The position numbers and the translations under genes were made by a program. Positions 42,587 to 51,004 of a DNA stretch of 64,000 nucleotides are shown here, piece after piece. Origin of the DNA: Planctomycetota bacterium (GTDB lineage: Bacteria > Planctomycetota > SZUA-567 > H5-PLA8); NCBI GenBank assembly GCA_027493525.1, contig JAOSKN010000001.1, positions 434,001-498,000 of the forward strand. Reading direction: 5' to 3'. The stretch's first letter is position 1, and each line of letters opens with the position of its first letter. The notes below the pieces were generated by a model that was not told the DNA's origin, did no database searches, and saw only the letters and a program-made list of their open reading frames with translations.

Positions 42587-43057
42587 TCAGGCTCCTTCAC
42601 GCTCGTGGATGTACGGTTTGCGCCCGACGTGGCGGACGAGAACCTCGCGCGGGAAGTGGTCGGCAATGTACTCCATCAGTCCTTTCTGCCCGGTGAGGCC
42701 TACCGCCTTCCCCGCCGCGTCGGTCACGATGACGAAGCGCAGGTTCCGGGAATCCATCAGGCTCAACACCTTCCCGACCGGCTCGTCCTCGGAGACACTG
42801 GCCCAAGCGGCCGCACGGTGCTTCCCGACGCTCTCGGCCAGGCAGGCCTGGCCGCGCGCCAGGAGCCGGATCAGCTCCTCTTCGGTAAACGTGCCCGTGG
42901 GTTTGCCGGCGGCATCCACCAGGATCACGCAGCCCAGCCGCTCGGCCTTCATGCGCGGGATCGCCTCGCCGATGGCGGCGTCTTCGCGCACGGTCAACGC
43001 TTTGCGGATCGCCAGTTCGGAGACGGGTTCGGAACGCAGATCTTCGAAGAGTCCCAT
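42587..43057 (-). CDS. CBS-domain pair protein
   Basis: This 156-residue protein has two CBS motifs: ALTVREDAAIGEAIPRMKAE, GCVILVDAAGKPTGTFTEEELI, then ASVSEDEPVGKVLSLMDSRN, RFVIVTDAAGKAVGLTGQKGLMEYI. It is a free-standing nucleotide-sensing module of the kind that partners with enzymes, transporters or kinases. The C-terminal FPREVLVRHVGRKPYIHEREGA is a short basic tail. It is the first gene of the two-gene CBS operon. Upstream are a strong GC hairpin (43120-43150) and the AIM24 gene on the same strand. Confidence 0.82.
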   Translation of the reverse strand: MGLFEDLRSEPVSELAIRKALTVREDAAIGEAIPRMKAERLGCVILVDAAGKPTGTFTEEELIRLLARGQACLAESVGKHRAAAWASVSEDEPVGKVLSLMDSRNLRFVIVTDAAGKAVGLTGQKGLMEYIADHFPREVLVRHVGRKPYIHEREGA

Positions 43058-43119
43058 GGTGCTTGGCTCCCGGGCCGTCTTAGCTCAGGACTTCGTTGCC
43101 CTGATATACCAAACCACGT

Positions 43120-43150
43120 CCGGCGCGCGGACGCCACATCCGCGCGCCGG
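43120..43150. terminator. Strong GC hairpin(s) between the AIM24 and CBS genes
   Basis: A perfect 12-bp stem CCGGCGCGCGGA / TCCGCGCGCCGG with a 7-base loop lies 63 bases before the CBS gene start. A second imperfect GC stem (around 43189-43222, GGCC-rich) sits just after the AIM24 stop. Neither has a U tract. They probably separate the two transcription units or attenuate read-through. Confidence 0.4.
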
Positions 43151-43231
43151 CCACTGTAGTAGAGGCTCGGGGAGATTCCACTCGGATTGGGCCGCCCGGC
43201 CCTGAAGGCCGGCCCGGGCCGCGGGAGGCCC

Positions 43232-44014
43232 CTACCGGTCGCCCATGAACAAGCCACCCAGAATGTTGCCTTCGCCCTGGCGTTTGCCGGTATGCGTGAA
43301 AGCCGCGCCGATCCGGTCGGCCAGGCGCGCGAAGGGCAGGGTCTGGAGGTACACCTTCCCGGGCCCGCGCAGCGTGGCGAAGAACAGCCCCTCGCCGCCG
43401 AAGAGCGCGTTCTTGAAGCCGCCCACGAACTGGATGTCGTAGTCCACCGAAGGCTGCATGGCGACCAGACAGCCCGTGTCCACACGGAGCATCTGGCCGC
43501 TCTGCAGGTCCATCTCGAAGACCGTCCCGCCGGCATGGATGAACGCCAACCCGTCGCCGCGAATGCGCTGCAGGATGAAGCCCTCGCCGCCGAAGAGGCC
43601 GGTCCCGATCTTCTTCTGGAAGGCCACCTCCAGCACGGTGCCCTGCGCGGCGCAGAGGAAGGCGTCCTTCTGGCAGATCATCTCGCGCCCCATCTGCTCC
43701 ATGTCCAGGGGCACGATCTTGCCGGGGTACGGCGCGGCGAAGCCCACGTCGGCGCGCCCGCCGCCGGTGTTGCTGAAGGTGGTGACGAAGAAACTCTCGC
43801 CCGTCAGCACGCGCCCTGCGGCCTTCAGCAGGTTCCCGAAGAAGCCCTTGTTCTTGTCCGTGGACATGTTCGTCTGCATGTCAATGCCGTCGCCCATGTA
43901 GAGCATGGTTCCGGCCTCGGCCAGCACGGCTTCGGCGGGGTCCAGGGTCACGATCACCGCCTGCATGTCGTCGCCGATGATCCGGTAGTCGATTTCGTGG
44001 CATTGCGTGGGCAT
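43232..44014 (-). CDS. AIM24-family (TIGR00266/DUF124) protein
   Basis: This 260-residue beta-rich protein starts MPTQCHEIDYRIIGDDMQAV, with VTLDPAEAVLAEAGTMLYM, a Gly-rich GESFFVTTFSNTGGG, PYPGKIVPLDM, GDGLAFIHAGG, VDTGCLVAMQPSVDYDI, and GGFKNALFGGEGLFFATLRGPG. These match the widespread AIM24/TIGR00266 family, known in bacteria and in mitochondria but of unclear biochemical role. AAGGAG precedes the ATG. The gene is divergent from the Gfo/Idh gene at 44198. Confidence 0.88.
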   Translation of the reverse strand: MPTQCHEIDYRIIGDDMQAVIVTLDPAEAVLAEAGTMLYMGDGIDMQTNMSTDKNKGFFGNLLKAAGRVLTGESFFVTTFSNTGGGRADVGFAAPYPGKIVPLDMEQMGREMICQKDAFLCAAQGTVLEVAFQKKIGTGLFGGEGFILQRIRGDGLAFIHAGGTVFEMDLQSGQMLRVDTGCLVAMQPSVDYDIQFVGGFKNALFGGEGLFFATLRGPGKVYLQTLPFARLADRIGAAFTHTGKRQGEGNILGGLFMGDR

Positions 44015-44197
44015 GGAAAGGCTCCTTGGTTGCGCTCGCGAGACTCGCTTCCTTGCTTCAGGTTTTCGATCCCAGGCTTTTGAGTTTTTGGGCGAAGCGA
44101 CGCACTTTCAACAGCAAACCGGCGCCCGATCGTCGCTTGCAGTCCCCGCCCAGGGGGCCAGACTGGACGCGTCTCCCTAACCGAAAGGGCCTGCTCC

Positions 44198-45163
44198 ATG
44201 GGCAAGAAGCTTCGCGTGGCGATGATCGGCGCCGGCAACCTCTCCACCTCGGTGCATTACCCTTCGCTGGACGTGCTGGAAGACGTCGAGATCGCCGCCG
44301 TCTCGGAACTCGACGAAGCCCGCATGAACAAGGCCCGAGAACAATTCAAGATTCCCAAAGGGTACAAGGACTACAAGGCGATGATCGAGGAGGTCGCGCC
44401 GGACGCGGTCTACCTCGTCATGCCCCCTCAAATCCTCTTTCCGCATGCGCTGCGCTGCCTCGAGATGGGCGTCAACCTGTTCATCGAGAAGCCGCCCGGG
44501 CTGACGGTGGACCAGACCCGGCACCTGGCGCGGAAGGCCGAGTCCAAGGGGCTCGTGACCATGTGCGGCTTTCAGCGCCGCCACGCGCCGCTGGTCGTGC
44601 CGGCGCTCGAGGAGGCCCGCCGCCGCGGCGGCGTCGACCTTGTCGTCGCCAGCTTCTACAAGTGGTACGACGACTCCAGCGCCTACTTCAACGGCGAAGT
44701 GGACATCCTGACCAGCGACTGCATCCACGCGGTGGACCTGATCCGCTATGCGGGCGGCGAAGTGAAGCAGGTCGCCAGCGACGTCCGCAACCGGCGCCAC
44801 GACTACCCCAATTTCTTCACCGCGCTGATTACCTTCGAGAGCGGCGCGACCGGCGTGCTCCTGGGCAACTGGTCCGCCGGCGCGCGCTTCTTCACCTGCG
44901 AAATCCACGCCCGCGCCTACACCAGCTTCATCAACGTGGAAGTCGAGGCGCGCAGCCATTCCGAGAACGGCGCCGAACCGCTGGTCGTCAAGGCCGCCGC
45001 CGCCGCGGGTGGCGACGAGATGTTCAAGCGCGGCGGCTTCCTCAACCAGAACCGCGTCTTCATGGACTGCGTCCGCGAAAAAGGGCAGCCGCCCAACAGC
45101 ATCCCCGACTCGGTCAAGTCGATGGAACTGGTCGAGCGGATTTACCGGGAGGTCATGAAGTAG
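44198..45163 (+). CDS. Gfo/Idh/MocA-family oxidoreductase
   Basis: The protein is 321 residues with a Rossmann NAD(P) site VAMIGAGNLSTSVHYPSL, then EIAAVSELDEARMNKAREQF, GVNLFIEKPPGLTVDQTRHL (EKP), CGFQRRHAPLV and DCIHAVDLIRYAGGEVKQV. A C-terminal beta-sheet domain follows. The third member of this family in the window, it belongs to a different subgroup from those at 7514 and 26424 by its EKPPG and NFFTALITFESGA segments. It is a single gene with no pathway partner adjacent, so the substrate cannot be given. The start is the ATG at 44198; the ribosome-binding site is weak. Confidence 0.87.
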   Translation: MGKKLRVAMIGAGNLSTSVHYPSLDVLEDVEIAAVSELDEARMNKAREQFKIPKGYKDYKAMIEEVAPDAVYLVMPPQILFPHALRCLEMGVNLFIEKPPGLTVDQTRHLARKAESKGLVTMCGFQRRHAPLVVPALEEARRRGGVDLVVASFYKWYDDSSAYFNGEVDILTSDCIHAVDLIRYAGGEVKQVASDVRNRRHDYPNFFTALITFESGATGVLLGNWSAGARFFTCEIHARAYTSFINVEVEARSHSENGAEPLVVKAAAAAGGDEMFKRGGFLNQNRVFMDCVREKGQPPNSIPDSVKSMELVERIYREVMK

Positions 45164-45227
45164 CTGGGAATCCGGAACGGCGGGCGACGGGTTGGGCTCT
45201 CGGATCCTGGCGCGTCCGGCTCGCGGT

Positions 45228-46430
45228 TCACTTCCTCCCAAGCCGTTCCCGCGCGCGCAGCAGCACGCCCAAGGCCAGCGGCGTGGCGATCAGCGGATCG
45301 TCTTCCTTCATCAGGTTCGACTCGTTCGCCCAGAGCCCGTTTCGCCCCTGCGTCTCGAGCGTCCGCTCGGCGAGCCGTTTCCAGGCGCTTCGGTCCAGGT
45401 CCAGCGCGCCGGCCGCGTCGGCCTCGGCCAGCGCGTTGAGGTGGTATCCGCTCAGCGCCTTGCCCCAGGCCTGGACGTCCGGCACGAGGTCCTCGAAGCC
45501 GGGCGCGGCGTGCAGCGAGGAGGCCGCTTCCTCGAGCGCCTGCCGCACCAGCCGCGTCTCGATCCGCTCCGCGCGGGCCTTGAACTCCTCCTCGCCCAGG
45601 GCCAGCCGCCAGGAGAGCCAGCCGTCCAGCGTGGCGGTGCCATAGGGCCGGAAGGCCGGCGGCGCGCCGGGCTGGGCCTCGTAGGCGCCGGCCTTGTTCG
45701 ACTCCGGTTGGGTCGGCGAGAAGTAAGCGCCAAGCCAGCGCTGCGCGGCCCCGGGTTCCTTGGCGCGGCAGCGCGCCTGGAAGCTCAGGGCCCGCTCCCA
45801 GGCCGGGTTCGCGCGCGGGAGCCCCGCGGCCTCGAGCGCCTGGAGTACGTGGCGGGTCGCCGAGAGGTCGGCATGGCGCGGCAAGGCGGGGCCGGGCTTG
45901 CCCTGCGGACCCCAGCCGCCGTAGGCCGGTTCGCCGGGCTGGCTGCCGTTGGCTTCGGCGTGCTGCGCGGACTCCAGGTACGCGACCCAGCGCGCGACCT
46001 CGGCGCCCCCGCCCTCCGGCTTCAGGCGCATCCAGGCCCGGACCGCGAGCGCCGTGGCGTAGACGGGGTACTCGCGAACCTCGCCGGCAGCGCCCACCGC
46101 GCCGTCCGGGCCCACGCTGGCGCGCACGAACGCGATCGCGCGCGCGAAGGGCTCCGCGTGCAGGCGCCGCTCTTCGACGGGCAGGCGGCTGAGCGTCTCC
46201 AGCACGAAGGGCGTCAGCGCCTGGCCGTCTTTCAGCGCGCCGTAGGCGGCGCTGGGGAAGCCGCCGGACTCCGCTTGCCGTTCCAGCAGCGCCTCCACGG
46301 CCTGGCGAATCCCGGCTTGGACGCGCGCTGGGAGATCGTCCTCGCCGCCCCGCGCGCCGCCCGGCAGCAGGGCCGCGACGCTGAGCAGCGCAGGGCCGGT
46401 GAGGCGAAAGACTTGGGATCGAAAGCTCAT
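45228..46430 (-). CDS. Exported alpha/alpha-toroid (prenyltransferase/squalene-oxidase-repeat-like) protein
   Basis: The protein is 400 residues. A signal peptide (LTGPALLSVAALLPGGARGG) is followed by repeats of paired helices with the Gly/Trp turn motif of terpene-cyclase-like toroids (ALLERQAESGGFPS, YGGWGPQGK, LETQGRNGLWANESN). The catalytic acid motifs of cyclases are not seen, so it is probably a binding or structural protein outside the cytoplasm. It follows the similar protein at 46525 by 94 bases on the same strand and they are likely cotranscribed. The biological role is unknown. Confidence 0.65.
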   Translation of the reverse strand: MSFRSQVFRLTGPALLSVAALLPGGARGGEDDLPARVQAGIRQAVEALLERQAESGGFPSAAYGALKDGQALTPFVLETLSRLPVEERRLHAEPFARAIAFVRASVGPDGAVGAAGEVREYPVYATALAVRAWMRLKPEGGGAEVARWVAYLESAQHAEANGSQPGEPAYGGWGPQGKPGPALPRHADLSATRHVLQALEAAGLPRANPAWERALSFQARCRAKEPGAAQRWLGAYFSPTQPESNKAGAYEAQPGAPPAFRPYGTATLDGWLSWRLALGEEEFKARAERIETRLVRQALEEAASSLHAAPGFEDLVPDVQAWGKALSGYHLNALAEADAAGALDLDRSAWKRLAERTLETQGRNGLWANESNLMKEDDPLIATPLALGVLLRARERLGRK

Positions 46431-46524
46431 GCCGTGGTCCAGGGCGCTGCGGCGGAGGCGTGCCCGGCTTCCATCGCGCGGGGCATTCTACGTTGTTTTC
46501 GCCCCCTGCCTTCCCGAATGGAGT

Positions 46525-47607
46525 TCACTGCTGCAGCGGCAGGAGGCGATTGGGGGTCTGGAGGGCCAGCAGAGCGCAGGCCGTCGCGAAGGTGCGCCCG
46601 CTGATGCAGGCGGTGGTGGTCCAGCTCCCGTCGGCGTTCTGGCGCCGCGCCAGCCGGTCGCGGACGAAAGGAAACCACTTCTCCCAACGCGGGCCGTTCT
46701 CGCCGACCAGCGTGTGCGACATCATGGCGGCGGCCAGGAAGTCCTCGCCTTCGACGCTGAGGAACATCTCCTTCCACGCGCCCCGGGAGGCCTGTTCGAT
46801 GAAGGCGTCCATGGCGGCGAGCGTGCGCTCCTCGCCGCCGGCGCCCATGCCCGCCAGCACGCGCAGGCAACTGGCCGTCGAGTACATCGACTGGTACCCG
46901 CCGTACATTCCGCCCGCGCCGCCGTCGTAGAGCTTCGTGCTCGGGTTGTACTGGTCCTTGATGAACTTCACCGTACGGTCCACGGCCGCGTGCCGGATCG
47001 GGATTCCGGTCCCCGCGGCGCTGCGCAGCGCCAGCCAGGCCATGCAGGTCGCTTTGAGGCTCCCGAAGGTGTTCTTGTGCCAGCTCCCGTCGGGCTCCTG
47101 CGTCTTGGCGATGTGGTCGGTCATTTTCCGGATCGCGTAGGCCAGTTCCTCGGAATCCTCGGAGCCGCCGAACTCGCCCAGGCGCATCCCATACACCTGG
47201 GTCAGGTAGATCACCGCGAAGTGGTTGTGGACGGTGGCGCCGAGCTTGTTCTGGATCAGCGTCGTCTCGCCGTGTGCGATGTCGTTGGGGGCCTTGCGCG
47301 CGCGCTTCAGGATGTACTCGGTGGCTTTGCGCAGGGCCGCCGAGGCCCGTTCGCGCTGGCCTTCGCGCTCGTTCTCCCCGGCGGCCAGCAGGGCCAAGCC
47401 GGCCACGGCGGTGCAGGTCACGTCCGGGGTGGACTTCGCTTCCAGCCCCCACGATCCGTCGGGGTTCTGGGCCTTGAGGAGCCAGTCCAGGCCCTTGTCG
47501 ATGGACGCCCGCGCGGCGGGATTCAATTCTTCAACGGCCTGCGCCGCGCCGGCCGCACAGAGCAGCAGCGCGAGAGACACGAAGAGGCGTGCCGGGTGGG
47601 AGTTCAT
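46525..47607 (-). CDS. Exported alpha/alpha-toroid (prenyltransferase-repeat-like) protein
   Basis: This 360-residue protein has a signal peptide (LFVSLALLLCAAGAAQAVEE). Clear squalene/prenyltransferase-type repeats follow (LDWLLKAQNPDGSWGLEAKS, ITDHIAK-like DHIAKTQEPDGSWHKNTFGS, RLARRQNADGSWTTTACISG), each with the DGSW turn. Such exported toroids are frequent in planctomycetes and their function is not established. The ATG at 47607 is preferred to the TTG two codons earlier. It is the first of a pair with 45228; both may serve the cell envelope, given the LptD-like gene nearby. Confidence 0.72.
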   Translation of the reverse strand: MNSHPARLFVSLALLLCAAGAAQAVEELNPAARASIDKGLDWLLKAQNPDGSWGLEAKSTPDVTCTAVAGLALLAAGENEREGQRERASAALRKATEYILKRARKAPNDIAHGETTLIQNKLGATVHNHFAVIYLTQVYGMRLGEFGGSEDSEELAYAIRKMTDHIAKTQEPDGSWHKNTFGSLKATCMAWLALRSAAGTGIPIRHAAVDRTVKFIKDQYNPSTKLYDGGAGGMYGGYQSMYSTASCLRVLAGMGAGGEERTLAAMDAFIEQASRGAWKEMFLSVEGEDFLAAAMMSHTLVGENGPRWEKWFPFVRDRLARRQNADGSWTTTACISGRTFATACALLALQTPNRLLPLQQ

Positions 47608-47737
47608 ATCCAATTAGACGCAGGGCGCATGCCCGAGTGTACGGTCATCCAGCCAAATTTATCTGTCGCACGCGCAAGCACTTGCGTTCAGGAAGCGCAG
47701 CGCGTCCCAATAGGCCCGCCGAAGCGTTGGCCACCGG

Positions 47738-49501
47738 TTACGGCGCGGGCGCCGCGGGCTGCGCATGGGCTTTCGGATCCGGAACCAGCGTTACGACGCC
47801 CCATTGCAGCACCCATCGCGCCGAGGCCTTGTCCGCGAGGTCGTTCAAGAGCGCCCTGAGCGTATGCCGGCCCGGGGGCAGCAGCGCGGCCTGTTCGCGC
47901 GTGATCTTGAAGTACGCTGGCTCGCCCGTCGGGGCCGCTTCCAGGAGGATTTCGAATCCGCCGAGCTCCCGCAGCTTGTGCAGCAGCGTCCCTCCGGACA
48001 GGCCCCGGCCATCCCAGTCCACGTCGCGGTCGAGGTCGATCCGCAGGCCGGCGGGGAGTTCGGGCGGTTTGCCGTCCATGCGCCACTGCACGATCAAGGC
48101 GCGCGCGGCCGCGACCGCGGCGGGCGAGGCCTGGATCAAGGCGCGGCCCCGCACGACTCGCAAGGCGCATCGCGGATCGAAACTGGGAAACAGCTCCAGC
48201 GAGGGCCCCAGAGTCGTCAGGAGCTTCTCCTGCAGGACCTCGTCGGCTTTGGGCCCGTCCGGGAGGTCGGCGGGAATCAGGAAGCGCACGTCCACGCCGC
48301 CCACGGCGCAATGCAGTGGATCGCGTTGCGCCGGCGCGACGCGGAATTCGGCCTTGCCGTCCACGCTCACTTCGGCCGCGAGGCGGTAGAGTTCCTGGCT
48401 GTCGCCCACGAAGGCGGCTCGCGCCGCGATCCAGCGCAGGCAATAACCCAGCGGCAGGTTCTTCAGTTGCAGCCGGATGGGCGCGACGGTCTGCAGGACC
48501 GCCGGGAAGGGATCATCGACGTAAGCCTTGCCTTCCACGAGCAGCGCGGCGGCGCACTTTTCCTCGCCAAGCGCGCGGAGCATCCGGGCCAGGGAGACGT
48601 TATTGAGGCGCAGCGAGACCGGCCGCGCGAGGCGTTCCAGGGCCCCGTGCGGGTCGAAGGTCATCGGCACGCCCGGCCACTGCGCGTTGGATTGGTCCAG
48701 ACGCAGGAGGGCCAGCAACCTCGCGGCGCGCGCGATGCAGCCGGCCTCGCCGCGCACCGAGAGCGCCGAGGAGCCCACCTGCACTTCGGTGCTGACGCCG
48801 GGGAAAAAAACCTTCAGCGCGTCCCCGATGCGCGCGGCCTCTTCCTTGTCGAGATGCAGGTCCTGCCAATCGAAGGTGTGCCGCTGCCGCAGGAGCTGGC
48901 GCGCCCGGTCGGCGGACGTCAGGAGCAGGATGTCGCCGCGCGGCACGGCGGCGAGGCCCTGGCCGGCGGCCAGGTTACGGACCAGGTCCAGCGCGCGCGT
49001 CGGCTCCAGCATCGCGCCCGCTTGATCCGCGAACCAGCGGGGCGCCCCGGCGGCTTGGCTGTCGACGACTACGCGCAGCCCGGACTGCTCCGCGATCCGG
49101 TTCAGCGTCGCTTCGAAGTCCTGCCCCAGTGCGACCTGCACGACCTTCTGCCCGGCTTCGCGCAGCGCGGGAGATTCGGGCAGGAAACCATCGTACTGCT
49201 TGATCACGCGGATACCCAGGCCGCGCGCCTGCGCGGCGATCTCGGCGTTGGAATCCTTCTCGAACTCGGCGGCCAGCGGCAGCACCGCCGGGCCGTGCTG
49301 AACGAGGCTGCGCAGGGCCTGCTCGCGCGTGTCGTAATCGTCGTCGGCGAGTTGCTTGAAGAGCGCGCGCAACTCCGCGGCCTCGGCTTCGCTCGGCCTT
49401 TCCTGGTTGAAGGTGACGACCGGGTCCGGAATGGAGACGGGCTCCTGCGCCCAAGCCGAGCCGGCGCAAAGCAGCAGCAGGAGCGTTCGAGCGGCGGACA
49501 T
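47738..49501 (-). CDS. Exported protein with HEAT-like and secretin-N/STN-like segments, function unknown
   Basis: The protein is 587 residues after the ATG at 49501, with signal peptide TLLLLLCAGSAWAQEP. An N-terminal HEAT-like part (YDTREQALRSLVQHGPAVLP) is followed by four or more alpha/beta modules: VQVALGQDFEATLNRIAEQSGLRVVVDS, VSLRLNNVSLARMLRALGEE, IRLQLKNLPLGYCLRWIAAR, LSGGTLLHKLRELGGFEILL. These have the layout of STN/secretin short domains (beta-alpha-beta with NV.L...L). There is no secretin channel domain, so it may be a periplasmic adaptor. It is divergent from the zinc-ribbon gene at 49748; the 246-base gap shows no clear promoter or gene. Confidence 0.6.
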   Translation of the reverse strand: MSAARTLLLLLCAGSAWAQEPVSIPDPVVTFNQERPSEAEAAELRALFKQLADDDYDTREQALRSLVQHGPAVLPLAAEFEKDSNAEIAAQARGLGIRVIKQYDGFLPESPALREAGQKVVQVALGQDFEATLNRIAEQSGLRVVVDSQAAGAPRWFADQAGAMLEPTRALDLVRNLAAGQGLAAVPRGDILLLTSADRARQLLRQRHTFDWQDLHLDKEEAARIGDALKVFFPGVSTEVQVGSSALSVRGEAGCIARAARLLALLRLDQSNAQWPGVPMTFDPHGALERLARPVSLRLNNVSLARMLRALGEEKCAAALLVEGKAYVDDPFPAVLQTVAPIRLQLKNLPLGYCLRWIAARAAFVGDSQELYRLAAEVSVDGKAEFRVAPAQRDPLHCAVGGVDVRFLIPADLPDGPKADEVLQEKLLTTLGPSLELFPSFDPRCALRVVRGRALIQASPAAVAAARALIVQWRMDGKPPELPAGLRIDLDRDVDWDGRGLSGGTLLHKLRELGGFEILLEAAPTGEPAYFKITREQAALLPPGRHTLRALLNDLADKASARWVLQWGVVTLVPDPKAHAQPAAPAP

Positions 49502-49747
49502 GCGGGGCGCGGTCACGGTGGGTCGGGTTCTCGGGGGTTCTCGCAAAGCATCGGCTGCGCACGAACTTGGGCACAGGCCTACATCATCGGAATAGTTACG
49601 CAAAGCTGTCGTACTCTTTCGTTTGCGCTAGGTGCAAATTCGGCCGCCAGACGGCTTGATTTAAGGACTCCATGACCTATAACCGACAGGCGTTCCCGCT
49701 GTTGCGCCATGCATCGCGCCGCCGGGATTCGGGGATCAGCCAGAAAA

Positions 49748-50833
49748 ATGCCGATTTCACATGTCTGCAAGGCATGCGGGTGTACCGTTCTAGACAGGGA
49801 GGTACAGGCCGGCAAAGCCGCGCGACAAGGGAAATATTACTACTGCGCCGAGTGCGCGGCGCTGGTGCTGGCCGCCGTGGATGCCGCGCCTTCCGCGTCC
49901 GTCGCGCAGGCGCGCCCCTCCCGGCGCCCGGGTTCGGCGGGCAACGGCCTGGATCTGAGCGACCTCCCGGAGGAACTGCCGACGGCGCACCAAGCGCCCA
50001 CGGCCGATCCCAACGGCTTTGAAGTCGTGGAGGAGTTCGAGATCTTGGCGCCCGAAAGCCCGCCCGAGGAGCCCGAAGCGGAGGCCCTCGAGGAGGAAGA
50101 AGAAGAAGAGTCCGCCGCGCCGCAGCGCGCGAGCGGGCGCAAGCGCGGCTCGGCGCGCGCCGGCGGCCGCGGGCCCTCGCGCGGCAAGATGCGCCCGGCC
50201 GGCGGCGCGCGCGCCTCCGCACGAGGCTCGGCGCGTGCTTCCGCGAAAGGCTCGGCATCCACCAGCGACCGCGTCAAGAAGGAAGTCTTCTACCGCTCCG
50301 GCGCCAACCGCGCGGCAGCCAACGACGTGAACGAGCTGCACGACAACGCCGTCGATTCCAGCGTGCTCAAGGCGATCAAGGACAAGAAGGAGAGCCAGCG
50401 CGGCAAGCGCGAGAGCCTCCGGAACCAGCGCCCCGCGTCCCGGCAGAGCAAGCGCGGCGAGGCCGCGTCCGGACGCTCACAGCGCATGTCTCGCCGGGGC
50501 GGCGGCAAGGGCGAAGGCGGCAACCAGTCCGTGCTCATGCTGGCCGGGGCCGGCGCCCTGCTCGTGCTCATCGGACTGATTTTCGCCATGTCCGGATCCG
50601 GTTCCGCCAGCCGCGGCGGCCAGCGTTCCAACGACGAAGACACCATGCCGGCCTCGCACTACGTCTCCCGTGCCCAGACGTACATCAAGCAGGGCAACAA
50701 GCAGGCGGCCATGGACATGTACATCAAGGCCGCCGAGGCCGCCGAGCGCGCCGGGAACTCCTCGGACGCCGAGCGCTTCAACCAAGCCGCGTACAGCCTT
50801 CAGAAGTTCACGACCTTGAAGATGAGCCACTGA
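49748..50833 (+). CDS. Zinc-ribbon protein with disordered linker, one membrane helix and a helical C-terminus
   Basis: The protein is 361 residues (an ATG at 49709 would add 13). An N-terminal ribbon (VCKACGCTVLDRE, YYYCAECAALV) carries two Cys pairs. A long low-complexity linker (Glu-rich then Arg/Gly/Ala/Ser-rich, SARAGGRGPSRGKMRP) leads to one transmembrane helix (SVLMLAGAGALLVLIGLIFAM). A short extracytoplasmic helical segment (HYVSRAQTYIKQGNKQAAMDMYIKAA) looks like a single TPR unit. The ribbon would face the cytoplasm. Function unknown. It precedes the LptD-like gene on the same strand by 171 bases. Confidence 0.6.
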   Translation: MPISHVCKACGCTVLDREVQAGKAARQGKYYYCAECAALVLAAVDAAPSASVAQARPSRRPGSAGNGLDLSDLPEELPTAHQAPTADPNGFEVVEEFEILAPESPPEEPEAEALEEEEEEESAAPQRASGRKRGSARAGGRGPSRGKMRPAGGARASARGSARASAKGSASTSDRVKKEVFYRSGANRAAANDVNELHDNAVDSSVLKAIKDKKESQRGKRESLRNQRPASRQSKRGEAASGRSQRMSRRGGGKGEGGNQSVLMLAGAGALLVLIGLIFAMSGSGSASRGGQRSNDEDTMPASHYVSRAQTYIKQGNKQAAMDMYIKAAEAAERAGNSSDAERFNQAAYSLQKFTTLKMSH

Positions 50834-50968
50834 TTACCGCATCCCTATCATAACCCTGATTTAGCTCTCGTTTTATTCCTCAAAGCCTGCTTTATCCCCC
50901 TCCTCCAGCCTACCGATACTTCCAATACCGTCTGGTACGCCGTGCCTCGGGGGGAGGCCGATAACTCT

Positions 50969-50996
50969 TTGATTTACAGCATATTGAAGTTAGAAT
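50969..50996 (+). promoter_or_regulatory. Sigma-70-type promoter of the LptD-like gene, possibly leaderless
   Basis: TTGATT (50969-50974), 16 bases, TAGAAT (50991-50996). The predicted transcription start is within two or three bases of the ATG at 51005, which has no Shine-Dalgarno sequence, so the message may be leaderless. The preceding gap is unusually A/T-rich for this window. Confidence 0.42.
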
Positions 50997-51004
50997 CCCG
51001 CCCC